Shown in pieces: positions 9,401 through 15,848 of a DNA stretch of 34,374 nucleotides (the stretch's first letter is position 1; each line of letters begins with the position of its first letter). Made by a program: the position numbers and the translations under genes. The stretch is from NCBI GenBank assembly GCA_036736205.1, contig DAINMX010000046.1, positions 1 to 34,374 on the forward strand. The letters run 5' to 3'. The notes beneath the pieces are model-generated. The model was not told the DNA's origin. It saw only the letters and a list, made by a program, of their open reading frames with translations, and searched no databases. Source of the stretch: XYA12-FULL-58-9 sp001798605. GTDB lineage: Bacteria > Myxococcota > XYA12-FULL-58-9.

Positions 9401-9895
9401 CGGCACGCCCATGCTTTCGCGTCGCAGCTGCAAGGCGTCTCGCACCTGATTGTCGATGACGGTTGTTGTGCCTACACCTTGCGTGAGATCTATCCCCAGG
9501 TAAAAGCCAAGCTCCCAGAGATAGTGACGTTGACGTCGCTCTTGAGAGAACAAGAATGGACCCCTCACCGCGAGGAGCGCTGGGCGGTTCACGACGACTC
9601 TTTTGCCGTGCGTTGGCTCAATGAGCCGTCCATCAAGACGCTTCCCGCCTTCGCCGGCGTCGACTGGCTCCCCGGATCGATCATGGAGGGTGAGGGGGGC
9701 TCGTGTGGCGGAGGTCTCTTGCACATCTATGACGCCGAACTCTCGGAGAAGGTGGCGCATCGTTGTGTTCGCGATGTGCTCGGTGGCGGTGCCCGCCGGA
9801 TACTCACGGCGTCGCCCACTTGCAGGCGACAACTCCGGAAGGTTGGTGCCGAAGTCGACGATGTGGTTCAATTGTGGCACGAGTCGACGTTGTAG
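6476..9895 (+). CDS. Fusion of alkyl-DHAP-synthase-like FAD oxidase with GlpC/CCG-type iron-sulfur domain
   Basis: A 1139-residue multidomain protein starting at GTG 6476. Residues ~55-230 form an FAD-binding PCMH domain (PYGAGSSVVGG, PSSIYCSTLGGWIAARGAGQMSSRYGKIED). Residues ~250-490 match the alkylglycerone-phosphate-synthase type of C-terminal domain, including the histidine triplet H447-H448-H449-G and the nearby SYNQSRAY segment. Residues ~510-780 are not recognised. The C-terminal part is GlpC/HdrD-like: C798-x2-C801-x3-C805-x3-C809-P and C850-x2-C853-x2-C856-x3-C860 for two 4Fe-4S clusters, then cysteine-rich CCG elements (SCCGGPLW at 959-966, GSCGGG, SPTCRR). Known two-domain relatives are the FAD/Fe-S D-lactate and D-2-hydroxyglutarate dehydrogenases. 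Next to glpAB it may replace GlpC; an ether-lipid role is an alternative. The substrate is not determined. Confidence 0.82.
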   Translation: MSDDLEGSVQALAASLPAGRVSIADADRWAVSTDLWPRHLIGMAGGNLAVSPAAVVWPESLAELCIVVKTAREKKLGLVPYGAGSSVVGGASPSAGQVVVDLKRLDRLLEIDPRRGVATAQVGIMGEILERQLQRKGFTQGHFPSSIYCSTLGGWIAARGAGQMSSRYGKIEDQIVGGVMVLGDGRLMRHEPSPIRDPDFDALIGAEGGLALWAEACVRIHRLPAERRWRAFVFRNIHVAIEAVRQWLAFGVSPAVVRFYDALDTWLHRQSHAAQDARDRGPSRMAWLGANLPRLTSRVGNMMAGGLQCVVGVQGDERQVELEMRMITAAAKALGAEDLGAEPGEAWFERRYSISYNQSRAYRAKVAVDTMEVGCTWDRVAPTYEAVRKAGLGCGAQVIAHFSHVYGEGGSIYFTLALPVSRGVEGYDELWAAVLTAAAQAGANVSHHHGVGRLKAAALARSLGGAAVALSDLQAKTDPDRILNSEVIAATVSQVRGQDVRTERHALPEMAVAGAMRTLGQVENQIAATGMTLGPLAQLVPDLGVLDAARKQWLWRFDSQLRVIVPMLLGVDADVAGEPHRYTPAPRAAMGPGLNAALLHADVHRLWLRTMPLWDRSLRLVGDVDVALEVLPEIVAHETCGNLRVAAVGENRLWTVHVWLPPGERGDLSRTALCEVLGSRMRIIDEPAQLEPLVGEPLFVAGQWQVLKHFIRAIGGGARWVFAWMDPVGAAGFVHGANVDTSHLRNVADELHVIPRARFEKPVVPPEASAGDVKPTPDHEGQVGHLRLPSHKGALDNCTYCPKMCRFACPVAVAASNEALLPRQLMLTANLHKRGVRTLSADSAARLWACVDCRSCRSFCDHNNDVASVLIAARTELFASGAPSRVRAYLSLLSSNGRPPDRPAAENAALAIEGDRRRAPAWLFLGCQGSLADPAPAHAALALARTRFESVHVMRESVSCCGGPLWRWGDREVFARHAHAFASQLQGVSHLIVDDGCCAYTLREIYPQVKAKLPEIVTLTSLLREQEWTPHREERWAVHDDSFAVRWLNEPSIKTLPAFAGVDWLPGSIMEGEGGSCGGGLLHIYDAELSEKVAHRCVRDVLGGGARRILTASPTCRRQLRKVGAEVDDVVQLWHESTL

Positions 9896-9915
9896 CGATG
9901 TAGCGACAACGTCGA
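9884..9915 (+). terminator. Hairpin terminator closing the glp-like operon
   Basis: TCGACGTTGT (9884-9893) and ACAACGTCGA (9906-9915) are perfect 10-bp inverted arms with a 12-base loop, followed by TTTGAATCC. The left arm overlaps the stop codon of the fusion gene. The loop contains part of a tandem TGTAGCGA duplication (9891-9906). The strong stem supports termination; the U-tract is short. Confidence 0.55.
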
Positions 9916-9972
9916 TTTGAATCCTCCATTTGACACTTGAACAACGACCCAGTCCCGGCGACGATTGACCCC

Positions 9973-10950
9973 ATGAAGAATGTGGCGGTGGCGAATCCAA
10001 AGGCGGCAGCGGGGCGGGTGCGAACCTGGTGGGCCTCCCATCGTGCGGCGATTGAAGAGCGGCTCGGCCCGGTGCAGGTCTGTTTCACCACGGGGCCCGG
10101 CGACGCAACGCGATTGACTCGGGAGGCCATTGCCGGCGGTTGTGAAAGAGTGTTGGCCGTGGGGGGCGATGGGACTGTCAATGAAGTGGTCAACGGGTTC
10201 TTCGACGAGGACGGCGAGGCGATAGGGAAGGGTGGTGCGGCAAAGGGGGCCGTGGATGAGGGCCCGACTCTGGTGGTTTACCCCGGCGGCACCGGCGGTG
10301 ATTTTGTTCGTTCCATTGGCCTATCGGAAGTTGATGTCATCGCCGCATTGGACAGAGCCGTGCAGCGGCCTATCGACGTGGGACGGGCAACCTACTCTCG
10401 CGCCGACGGTGCCATTGAGACGCGGCACTTCATCAATATCTCGAGCTTTGGCTCGAGCGGCTTGATTGTCGACAAGGTCAACAAGTCGACGAAACGTTTT
10501 GGTGGCAAGGCGTCGTTCTTTCTCGGGACGGTCAAAGGCCTGGTGCAATACAAGAACCAACGCGTTCGTTTGCGGGTGGACGAACACGAAGAAGAACTGA
10601 AGATCAACACAGTCGCAGTTGCCAATGGCCGCTATTTTGGCGGCTCGATGATGATTGCCCCAAAAGCAATCCTCGATGACGGCATGCTCGATGTTGTCGT
10701 CATCGGTGATGTGGGCCTCGCAACATTTGTGCGTTACAGCGGCGACATCTACAAGGGCAAACATCTCCACCTTCCCGCGATCCGAACCTTTCGTGGCAGA
10801 AGAATTGAGGCTGTTCCCGTTGGCAAGGACCCGGTGCTTATCGACCTCGACGGCGAGCAGCCGGGACAACTGCCGGTGACCTACGAAGTCCTCCACAAGG
10901 CAATCAAGATCCTTGCCCCATGGCAACATGCAGAGGCCGTCGAGCGGTGA
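9973..10950 (+). CDS. Diacylglycerol kinase family lipid kinase (YegS/BmrU type)
   Basis: A 325-residue soluble lipid kinase. The nucleotide-binding signature GGDGT is at residues 64-68 within AVGGDGTVNEVVNGF, followed by PGGTGGDFVRSIGL, where most relatives have GTGNDFAR. The C-terminal beta-domain contains ANGRYFGGSMMIAPKAILDDGMLDVVV, characteristic of the DagK/YegS fold. ATG 9973 (MKNVAVANPKAAAGR) is preferred over the in-frame TTG at 9937 because family members begin right at the first strand. Members phosphorylate diacylglycerol or related lipids. It sits after the operon hairpin, so linkage with the upstream G3P/DHAP genes is by location and lipid theme only. Confidence 0.87.
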   Translation: MKNVAVANPKAAAGRVRTWWASHRAAIEERLGPVQVCFTTGPGDATRLTREAIAGGCERVLAVGGDGTVNEVVNGFFDEDGEAIGKGGAAKGAVDEGPTLVVYPGGTGGDFVRSIGLSEVDVIAALDRAVQRPIDVGRATYSRADGAIETRHFINISSFGSSGLIVDKVNKSTKRFGGKASFFLGTVKGLVQYKNQRVRLRVDEHEEELKINTVAVANGRYFGGSMMIAPKAILDDGMLDVVVIGDVGLATFVRYSGDIYKGKHLHLPAIRTFRGRRIEAVPVGKDPVLIDLDGEQPGQLPVTYEVLHKAIKILAPWQHAEAVER

Positions 10951-10985
10951 CCTTGTCTCGGTAACCCATTGCGCTCAGTCACACC

Positions 10986-11849
10986 ATGACAACTACCTAC
11001 AGTCATCGATTTCACGCAGGGAACGTCGGCGATGTTTGGAAGCATACGGTGCTTCTCGCAGGACTTGATGCCTTGACCAAGGACCCGAGCCCATTCACCG
11101 TCATAGATACCCATGCTGGCGAAGGTCTTTACCGTCTTGGCAGCACTGGCGAGTGGGCGGAAGGCACAGCGAAAGTGCTGGCAACCCGCATGTCGCTGCC
11201 CCCTGCGCTAGAACGTTTTGCCCATGTTCAGCGGGGGGCTCGTTCCGATATGGGCCCGCGCCGGATCTACATGGGATCCCCTGCGCTGATAGCCGGAGCG
11301 TTAAGGGATAGTGATTCCGCGCACCTTTTTGAACTCGAGCCAGACACGGCGAGCACGCTGCAAAGGCGTTTTGCTTCAGATTCGCGGATGACAGTTCATC
11401 TCGGCGACGGCCTGTCATCCTTGTTGCCCCTCATCGAAAATCTTCCTGACAGGGATCGGACATTGGTCTTTATGGACCCAGCATGGGAGACCAAAGCCGA
11501 GTGGCTCGAAGTTCCCGCCGCTATCGGGGCGGCCCACCGGCGTCGGCCCGGATCGCGATTGGTCTTGTGGTATCCAATCAAGAGTTACACCCGACCCAAC
11601 GCGATGCATATGACCCTCCGCCGTCTCGGAGTGCCGTGCACCATCATGGAGGTTCTCACTTCCCCATTGGAAATCCGCAGAAATCGCCTCAATGGAAGCG
11701 GCGTGTTGTGGGTCAATCCTCCCGGAGACATTGTTGGCGGTTTGGCCGAAGCCGCCGCGGTTCTCGGAACGATTTGCGCCACGCACCAACAATGGTGGAG
11801 CACTCGCCTGTCGGGCTGGCAAGGGGATGAGATTTCAGAGGGTGGATGA
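10986..11849 (+). CDS. rlmJ: 23S rRNA (adenine2030-N6)-methyltransferase-like protein
   Basis: A 287-residue RlmJ-family SAM-dependent methyltransferase. The diagnostic N-terminus YSHRFHAGNVGDVWKHTVL and the SAM-binding DTHAGEGLYRL are present, as is the LFELEPD strand. The catalytic motif IV, usually DPPY/F/W, reads DPAW with the aspartate at D164, so the second proline is replaced. Family members methylate N6 of adenine 2030 in 23S rRNA before ribosome assembly. The start ATG 10986 is 35 bases after the lipid kinase stop, so the two could be cotranscribed. Confidence 0.88.
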   Translation: MTTTYSHRFHAGNVGDVWKHTVLLAGLDALTKDPSPFTVIDTHAGEGLYRLGSTGEWAEGTAKVLATRMSLPPALERFAHVQRGARSDMGPRRIYMGSPALIAGALRDSDSAHLFELEPDTASTLQRRFASDSRMTVHLGDGLSSLLPLIENLPDRDRTLVFMDPAWETKAEWLEVPAAIGAAHRRRPGSRLVLWYPIKSYTRPNAMHMTLRRLGVPCTIMEVLTSPLEIRRNRLNGSGVLWVNPPGDIVGGLAEAAAVLGTICATHQQWWSTRLSGWQGDEISEGG

Positions 11850-11903
11850 TTTGCCCACCCATTCCCGGAGTTGGCGAGAAAATAGGATGAATTCTGCTTG
11901 TCG

Positions 11904-11924
11904 GGAGGTTACTTTGGCCTCCCT
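11904..11924. terminator. Small hairpin between rlmJ and the lipoprotein gene
   Basis: GGGAGG and CCTCCC form a 6-bp GC-rich stem around a 9-base loop about 55 bases past rlmJ. No run of T follows, so it may be a weak terminator or an operator. Confidence 0.25.
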
Positions 11925-11950
11925 GATTCGTTGTCACACTGGCCTTGCTA

Positions 11951-11967
11951 TGATTTGATTTGATTTG
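11951..11967 (+). repeat. TGATT pentanucleotide tandem repeat upstream of lipoprotein gene
   Basis: Three copies of TGATT followed by an imperfect TGAAT lie 20-37 bases ahead of the ATG at 11988, in the likely promoter or 5' untranslated region. Slippage here could alter expression, but the array is short. Confidence 0.5.
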
Positions 11968-11987
11968 AATTTGGGCAGAGGTGAGCC

Positions 11988-14939
11988 ATGCAAAAGCACG
12001 TTGGTTTTGTCGTCATTCTTGTTGCCGTGTCAGCCTGTGACGGCAGCACCCCAGAGCCGAATCGTCCCCCCGTGGTTGTTCCTCCCCTCCCCGAGACGTC
12101 GATCGTTGTTGCCCCACCCAATCCCGACAACGCCATTGATCCCAGCTTCGCGTTTGAGTGTAACCGACCTCCGTGCACCTTCCGTTGTTCGCTAGATAAC
12201 GTGGCGTTTGCGCAGTGCACCAGTCCGCAGTACTACGCGGGCCTCAGTCTTGGCGAACATTTGTTTCAGGTCACGGCCAGCAACACCAATGGCACCGATC
12301 GCACACCCGCCGCCCATCGCTGGACCATCGTTGGCACCTGCACGCCAGAGACAAACAGTGAGCTCTGTGTTCGACTCGGGTTTGAATGCGGTGAAACAAC
12401 GGCCGCAGACAATTGCAGCGCGACCCGAACGGTCAATTGTGGCGATTGTATCGGCGACGATACTTGTGGTGGTGGCGGTGTGCCTGGGCAGTGTGGTTAT
12501 TGCGATGCCGAGTGCACAGGACGGGAATGTGGCGATGACGGTTGTGGCGGCAGCTGTGGAACATGCGGCCCCGACGAGAGTTGCTCCTTCGGCCGATGTG
12601 AGGCTCAACCGTGCATCATCGAAGGCGTGGGCTTCACCGCCCAAGAGGCACAATGTGCCCTGCAGGTTTTCAGTAACATGGATTGCGAACAGTGCGACGC
12701 CGTCTTTGACTCACGCACGTGTGAAGACGCCTTGAACGACTCAGTTAACTGCCAGGTCGGGCCCGACTGCACCGGTTGTGGCGACGGCGATTCGAGAAAT
12801 GATGGCGTGAGCTGTCAGGAAATCGCTGACTACTCGTACTTTGGTGAGAGCGCCGCACAGACGCTGCTTGAATTTGTTGGGGCGAACCCGAGTTGTTTGT
12901 GCGTTGCCACCGAACCACAGACCACCTGGAGCTGTCACGACAATGCCGAGTGGTGGGTGGACGACTGCGACGTCGAGGGAGCCGAACGCCGTTCATGTGA
13001 CTGCGGCTGTAATATCGCAGAGAACGCATGCGCCACGGACTGCATCTGTGAGCCCACCGATTTTCAGGCGACTTGGACGTGTCATGATGATGCCGAGTAT
13101 TGGCTGGACGACTGCGGCTTTGAGAGGGGACAACGGGCTTCATGCATCCTGTCCTGCGACGCGGGTGGTGCCAATTGCCAGTGCACCGATGACCTCGTAT
13201 GGGATGTTGCTTCGATTCGGATCAACCCCACCATAACCGTCAACGGTTCGCCACTGGTGGCCGATCCCAATTGCAGCTCACCAGACGTCGAGGGGGGCTA
13301 TCTCCATTTTGAAGGCCCCAACACCAGCCCGATCATCTACAGGGTGCAATGCGATGGGACTCTGCCGAACGGGGCTCTTCTCGCTCCGGGAACCTATGAT
13401 GTGTTCGTCGACAATTACAGGTCGAATCTTCCCGAGGGACGAATCCAAATCGCACACGATTATGTCGTCAATGCAGACACCGCACCCACCTGGGATGTGG
13501 CTTCAGTGCTGGTGGCACCGACAATCACGGTCAATGGTGCAGCACTGGTTCCCCACAGCAGTTGTGTGTCGATGTACGGTGACGGCGGCTACCTCTATTT
13601 CGATGGCCCCAACACTGACACCATTGTTTTTGAGCTGCAGTGCGACGGGACACTGGAGGAGGGCATCCACCTCACGCCGGGCACCTACGACATTTTCGTC
13701 GGCAATCAACGAACCAACCTACCCGCAGGAAGGGTTCAGCTAGCGGACGACTACGTCATCAACGCCACGACGACGGCTCCAGTTTGGAATGCCGTTTCCG
13801 TGTTGGTAGACCCGACGATCACGGTCAACGGTGCGCCGTTGATTGCCGACGTCGAGTGCAGCTCACAATACGGCGAGGGGGGCTATCTCCATTTTGAAGG
13901 CCCCAACACCAGCCCGATCATCTACAGGGTGCAATGCGATGGGACTCTGCCGAACGGGGCTCTTCTCGCTCCGGGAACCTATGATGTGTTCGTCGACAAT
14001 TACAGGTCGAATCTTCCCGAGGGACGAATCCAAATCGCACACGATTATGTCGTCAATGCAGACACCGCACCCACCTGGGATGTGGCTTCAGTGCTGGTGG
14101 CACCGACAATCACGGTCAATGGTGCAGCACTGGTTCCCCACAGCAGTTGTGTGTCGATGTACGGTGACGGCGGCTACCTCTATTTCGATGGCCCCAACAC
14201 TGACACCATTGTTTTTGAGCTGCAGTGCGACGGGACACTGGAGGAGGGCATCCACCTCACGCCGGGCACCTACGACATTTTCGTCGGCAATCAACGAACC
14301 AACCTACCCGCAGGAAGGGTTCAGCTAGCGGACGACTACGTCATCAACGCCACGACGACGGCTCCAGTTTGGAATGCCGTTTCCGTGTTGGTAGACCCGA
14401 CGATCACGGTCAACGGTGCGCCGTTGATTGCCGACGTCGAGTGCAGCTCACAATACGGCGAGGGGGGCTATCTCCACTTTGAAGGTCCCCACACCGGCTC
14501 GATCATCTACGGGCTGCAATGCGATGGGACTTTCTCGAGCGCCGTCCATCTCGCCCCGGGCACCTACGATGTGTTCGTCGATAACTACAAATCGAATCTG
14601 CCCGAGGGACGAATCCAAATCGCGCACGATTATGTCGTCAATGCAGACACCGCACCCACCTGGGACGTGACTTCGGTACTGGTGGAACCGACGGTCACGG
14701 TCAATGGTGCCCCAGTGGTTCCCTACAATGGTTGTGAGTCGATGTACGGTGAAGGCGGCTACCTCTATTTCGCGGGCCCCAACACCGACGCGATCGTCGC
14801 CGAGTTGCAGTGCGATGGAACACTGGAGGACGGCATCTACCTCACCCCGGGCACCTACGATGTGTTTGTCAGCAAAGACCTGACGAATCTGCCCCCGGGA
14901 CGGATTCCCGTCTGGCGTTTGTGTTTGGCCGGCCCATAG
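11988..14939 (+). CDS. Large cysteine-rich surface lipoprotein with six ~97-residue repeats
   Basis: A 983-residue lipoprotein with lipobox VSAC (Cys17). Residues ~40-110 (FAFECNRPPCTFRCSLDN ... HLFQVTASNTNG) resemble the Ig-like module common in myxobacterial surface proteins. Next comes a cysteine-rich segment with ECGDDGCGGSCGTC, then a region resembling a helix-hairpin-helix-type domain but studded with cysteines (FTAQEAQCALQVF ... YFGESAAQTLLEFV). Two copies of a WxCHDxAExWxDDC motif follow. From residue ~404 there are six tandem ~97-residue units (PTITVNG ... GGYLHFEGPNT ... LQCDGTL ... LTPGTYDVFV ... NLPxGRI), likely beta-sandwich modules. Aspartate follows the lipid-bearing cysteine, which in E. 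coli would mean inner-membrane retention; that rule may not apply here. No enzymatic motif was seen, so an adhesin or structural role is only inferred. Confidence 0.85.
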   Translation: MQKHVGFVVILVAVSACDGSTPEPNRPPVVVPPLPETSIVVAPPNPDNAIDPSFAFECNRPPCTFRCSLDNVAFAQCTSPQYYAGLSLGEHLFQVTASNTNGTDRTPAAHRWTIVGTCTPETNSELCVRLGFECGETTAADNCSATRTVNCGDCIGDDTCGGGGVPGQCGYCDAECTGRECGDDGCGGSCGTCGPDESCSFGRCEAQPCIIEGVGFTAQEAQCALQVFSNMDCEQCDAVFDSRTCEDALNDSVNCQVGPDCTGCGDGDSRNDGVSCQEIADYSYFGESAAQTLLEFVGANPSCLCVATEPQTTWSCHDNAEWWVDDCDVEGAERRSCDCGCNIAENACATDCICEPTDFQATWTCHDDAEYWLDDCGFERGQRASCILSCDAGGANCQCTDDLVWDVASIRINPTITVNGSPLVADPNCSSPDVEGGYLHFEGPNTSPIIYRVQCDGTLPNGALLAPGTYDVFVDNYRSNLPEGRIQIAHDYVVNADTAPTWDVASVLVAPTITVNGAALVPHSSCVSMYGDGGYLYFDGPNTDTIVFELQCDGTLEEGIHLTPGTYDIFVGNQRTNLPAGRVQLADDYVINATTTAPVWNAVSVLVDPTITVNGAPLIADVECSSQYGEGGYLHFEGPNTSPIIYRVQCDGTLPNGALLAPGTYDVFVDNYRSNLPEGRIQIAHDYVVNADTAPTWDVASVLVAPTITVNGAALVPHSSCVSMYGDGGYLYFDGPNTDTIVFELQCDGTLEEGIHLTPGTYDIFVGNQRTNLPAGRVQLADDYVINATTTAPVWNAVSVLVDPTITVNGAPLIADVECSSQYGEGGYLHFEGPHTGSIIYGLQCDGTFSSAVHLAPGTYDVFVDNYKSNLPEGRIQIAHDYVVNADTAPTWDVTSVLVEPTVTVNGAPVVPYNGCESMYGEGGYLYFAGPNTDAIVAELQCDGTLEDGIYLTPGTYDVFVSKDLTNLPPGRIPVWRLCLAGP
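13289..14476 (+). repeat. Perfect 603-base direct repeat at 585-bp offset inside the lipoprotein gene
   Basis: Bases 13289-13891 and 13874-14476 read identically, so a 585-bp block (two ~97-residue modules) has been duplicated in frame. The other modules in the same gene differ at many silent and replacement sites, so this copy is recent or is kept identical by gene conversion. Confidence 0.92.
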
Positions 14940-14989
14940 GCAGGCCGCGATCCTCAACTACCAAACACACGTTTGTCCGCCGCCGCTGA

Positions 14990-15010
14990 AAACCCATCCT
15001 CACTGGGTTT
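14990..15010. terminator. Possible terminator between convergent lipoprotein gene and cutA
   Basis: AAACCCA (14990-14996) and TGGGTTT (15004-15010) form a 7-bp stem with a 7-base loop spanning the cutA stop codon. Read on the minus strand the stem ends in TTTT, favouring cutA termination. Confidence 0.35.
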
Positions 15011-15317
15011 CATCGCTGATCCATTGCAGGAAGTCGGGATTGCCGCCGCCAATCGGCAGGGCGACGACGCATGGACAATCATAGCTGTGAACTTCCCGCA
15101 CCTTCTGGGTGAGCTGCGGCACCAGGGAGGTCTTGGTCTTGAGAATCAACGCCGTCTCCTGGTCCCGGTGCAGCTCGCCATTCCACCAGTAGCTCGATTC
15201 GATGCCGCCGAGAATGTTGGCACATGCTGCCAGTTTCGCTTCCACCGCGGCCTTGGCTATCTCCCGTGCTTCCTCAAGGGTACTCGCGGTCACATAGACT
15301 AGGCTCGCATCTGTCAT
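15000..15317 (-). CDS. cutA: Divalent-cation tolerance protein CutA
   Basis: A 105-residue CutA1-family protein: LVYVTASTLEEAREIAKAAVEAKLAACANIL near the N-terminus, SSYWWNGELHRDQETALILKTK in the middle and HSYDCPCVVALPIGGGNPDFLQWI at the end, covering the whole family. CutA forms very stable trimers and was linked to copper and other metal tolerance; its molecular role is still unsettled. The start ATG at 15317 is chosen over upstream in-frame codons because a near-perfect AGGAGGG ribosome binding site precedes it and family proteins start here. Confidence 0.95.
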   Translation of the reverse strand: MTDASLVYVTASTLEEAREIAKAAVEAKLAACANILGGIESSYWWNGELHRDQETALILKTKTSLVPQLTQKVREVHSYDCPCVVALPIGGGNPDFLQWISDETQ

Positions 15318-15402
15318 CTTGTCCCTCCTGTGGTTGGCCATCATTTCCCACAACCTGGCGATCATGTCTCTGGTTTTCTGCACCGAGTACAACATGCCGA
15401 GG

Positions 15403-15426
15403 TTTCACAGATTTCACGGGTTTCAC
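15403..15426. repeat. Three TTTCAC direct repeats at exact 9-bp spacing
   Basis: TTTCAC occurs at 15403, 15412 and 15421 in the spacer between divergent cutA and the 15495 gene. It could be an operator array or part of a dispersed genomic repeat; the window alone cannot decide. Confidence 0.5.
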
Positions 15427-15494
15427 TGCAGTTCGGCGCAACATCGGCCCCAGCAAACCGATAAATGAGTCATTGGAAAGAATCGAGGTTAGTC

Positions 15495-15848
15495 ATGGCA
15501 GAAAAAACCGTACATCTCTCTCCCATTCGCCAATGGATCGATCCGCAAGCCTGGGAGGGCGGCAAGTCAAAGCTCGAATGTGTCGACAAAGCCATCGAAA
15601 AGAACTGGAATTCGATGGTCCAGGCCGCCACATGGAAGCCCAATGAACATGATCTCGTGATGGGAGCCAATCCCACCACTTTTGGCAAGGTATTGGGGTA
15701 CGGCATAAATTACATCGCGGCTGCCAAGGACTTTTCAGACGTTATTTCTCTTGGAGCGCTACGCACAGTGTACGTTGCCGCCGAGACCGTCTCGGGTTGG
15801 TTCAAGAAGGCAGATGCGGCAGAAGTGGGCGCCGCCAAGATCAAGTAG
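15495..15848 (+). CDS. Small protein of unknown function
   Basis: A 117-residue protein beginning MAEKTVHLSPIRQWIDPQAWEGGKSK at ATG 15495, with GAGGT upstream. An earlier in-frame start at 15465 lacks a better ribosome binding site. No signal peptide. The middle (NPTTFGKVLGYGINYIAAAKDFSDVISLGALRTVYVAAETVSGWF) is mildly hydrophobic and alpha-helical in appearance; no family was recognised. It runs tail to tail with, and overlaps by 8 bases, the large HExxH gene on the other strand. Neighbouring small genes are sometimes immunity or accessory partners of such proteins, but the convergent arrangement does not favour co-expression. Confidence 0.6.
   Translation: MAEKTVHLSPIRQWIDPQAWEGGKSKLECVDKAIEKNWNSMVQAATWKPNEHDLVMGANPTTFGKVLGYGINYIAAAKDFSDVISLGALRTVYVAAETVSGWFKKADAAEVGAAKIK

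Noticed and set aside
8150..10000. Two long antisense open frames (about 300 and 280 codons) over the fusion gene
   Set aside because: Mirror frames of a GC-rich coding gene whose plus-strand product has clear domains.
13289..14476. CRISPR-like repeat
   Set aside because: The long repeats are in-frame protein modules without spacers of CRISPR size.
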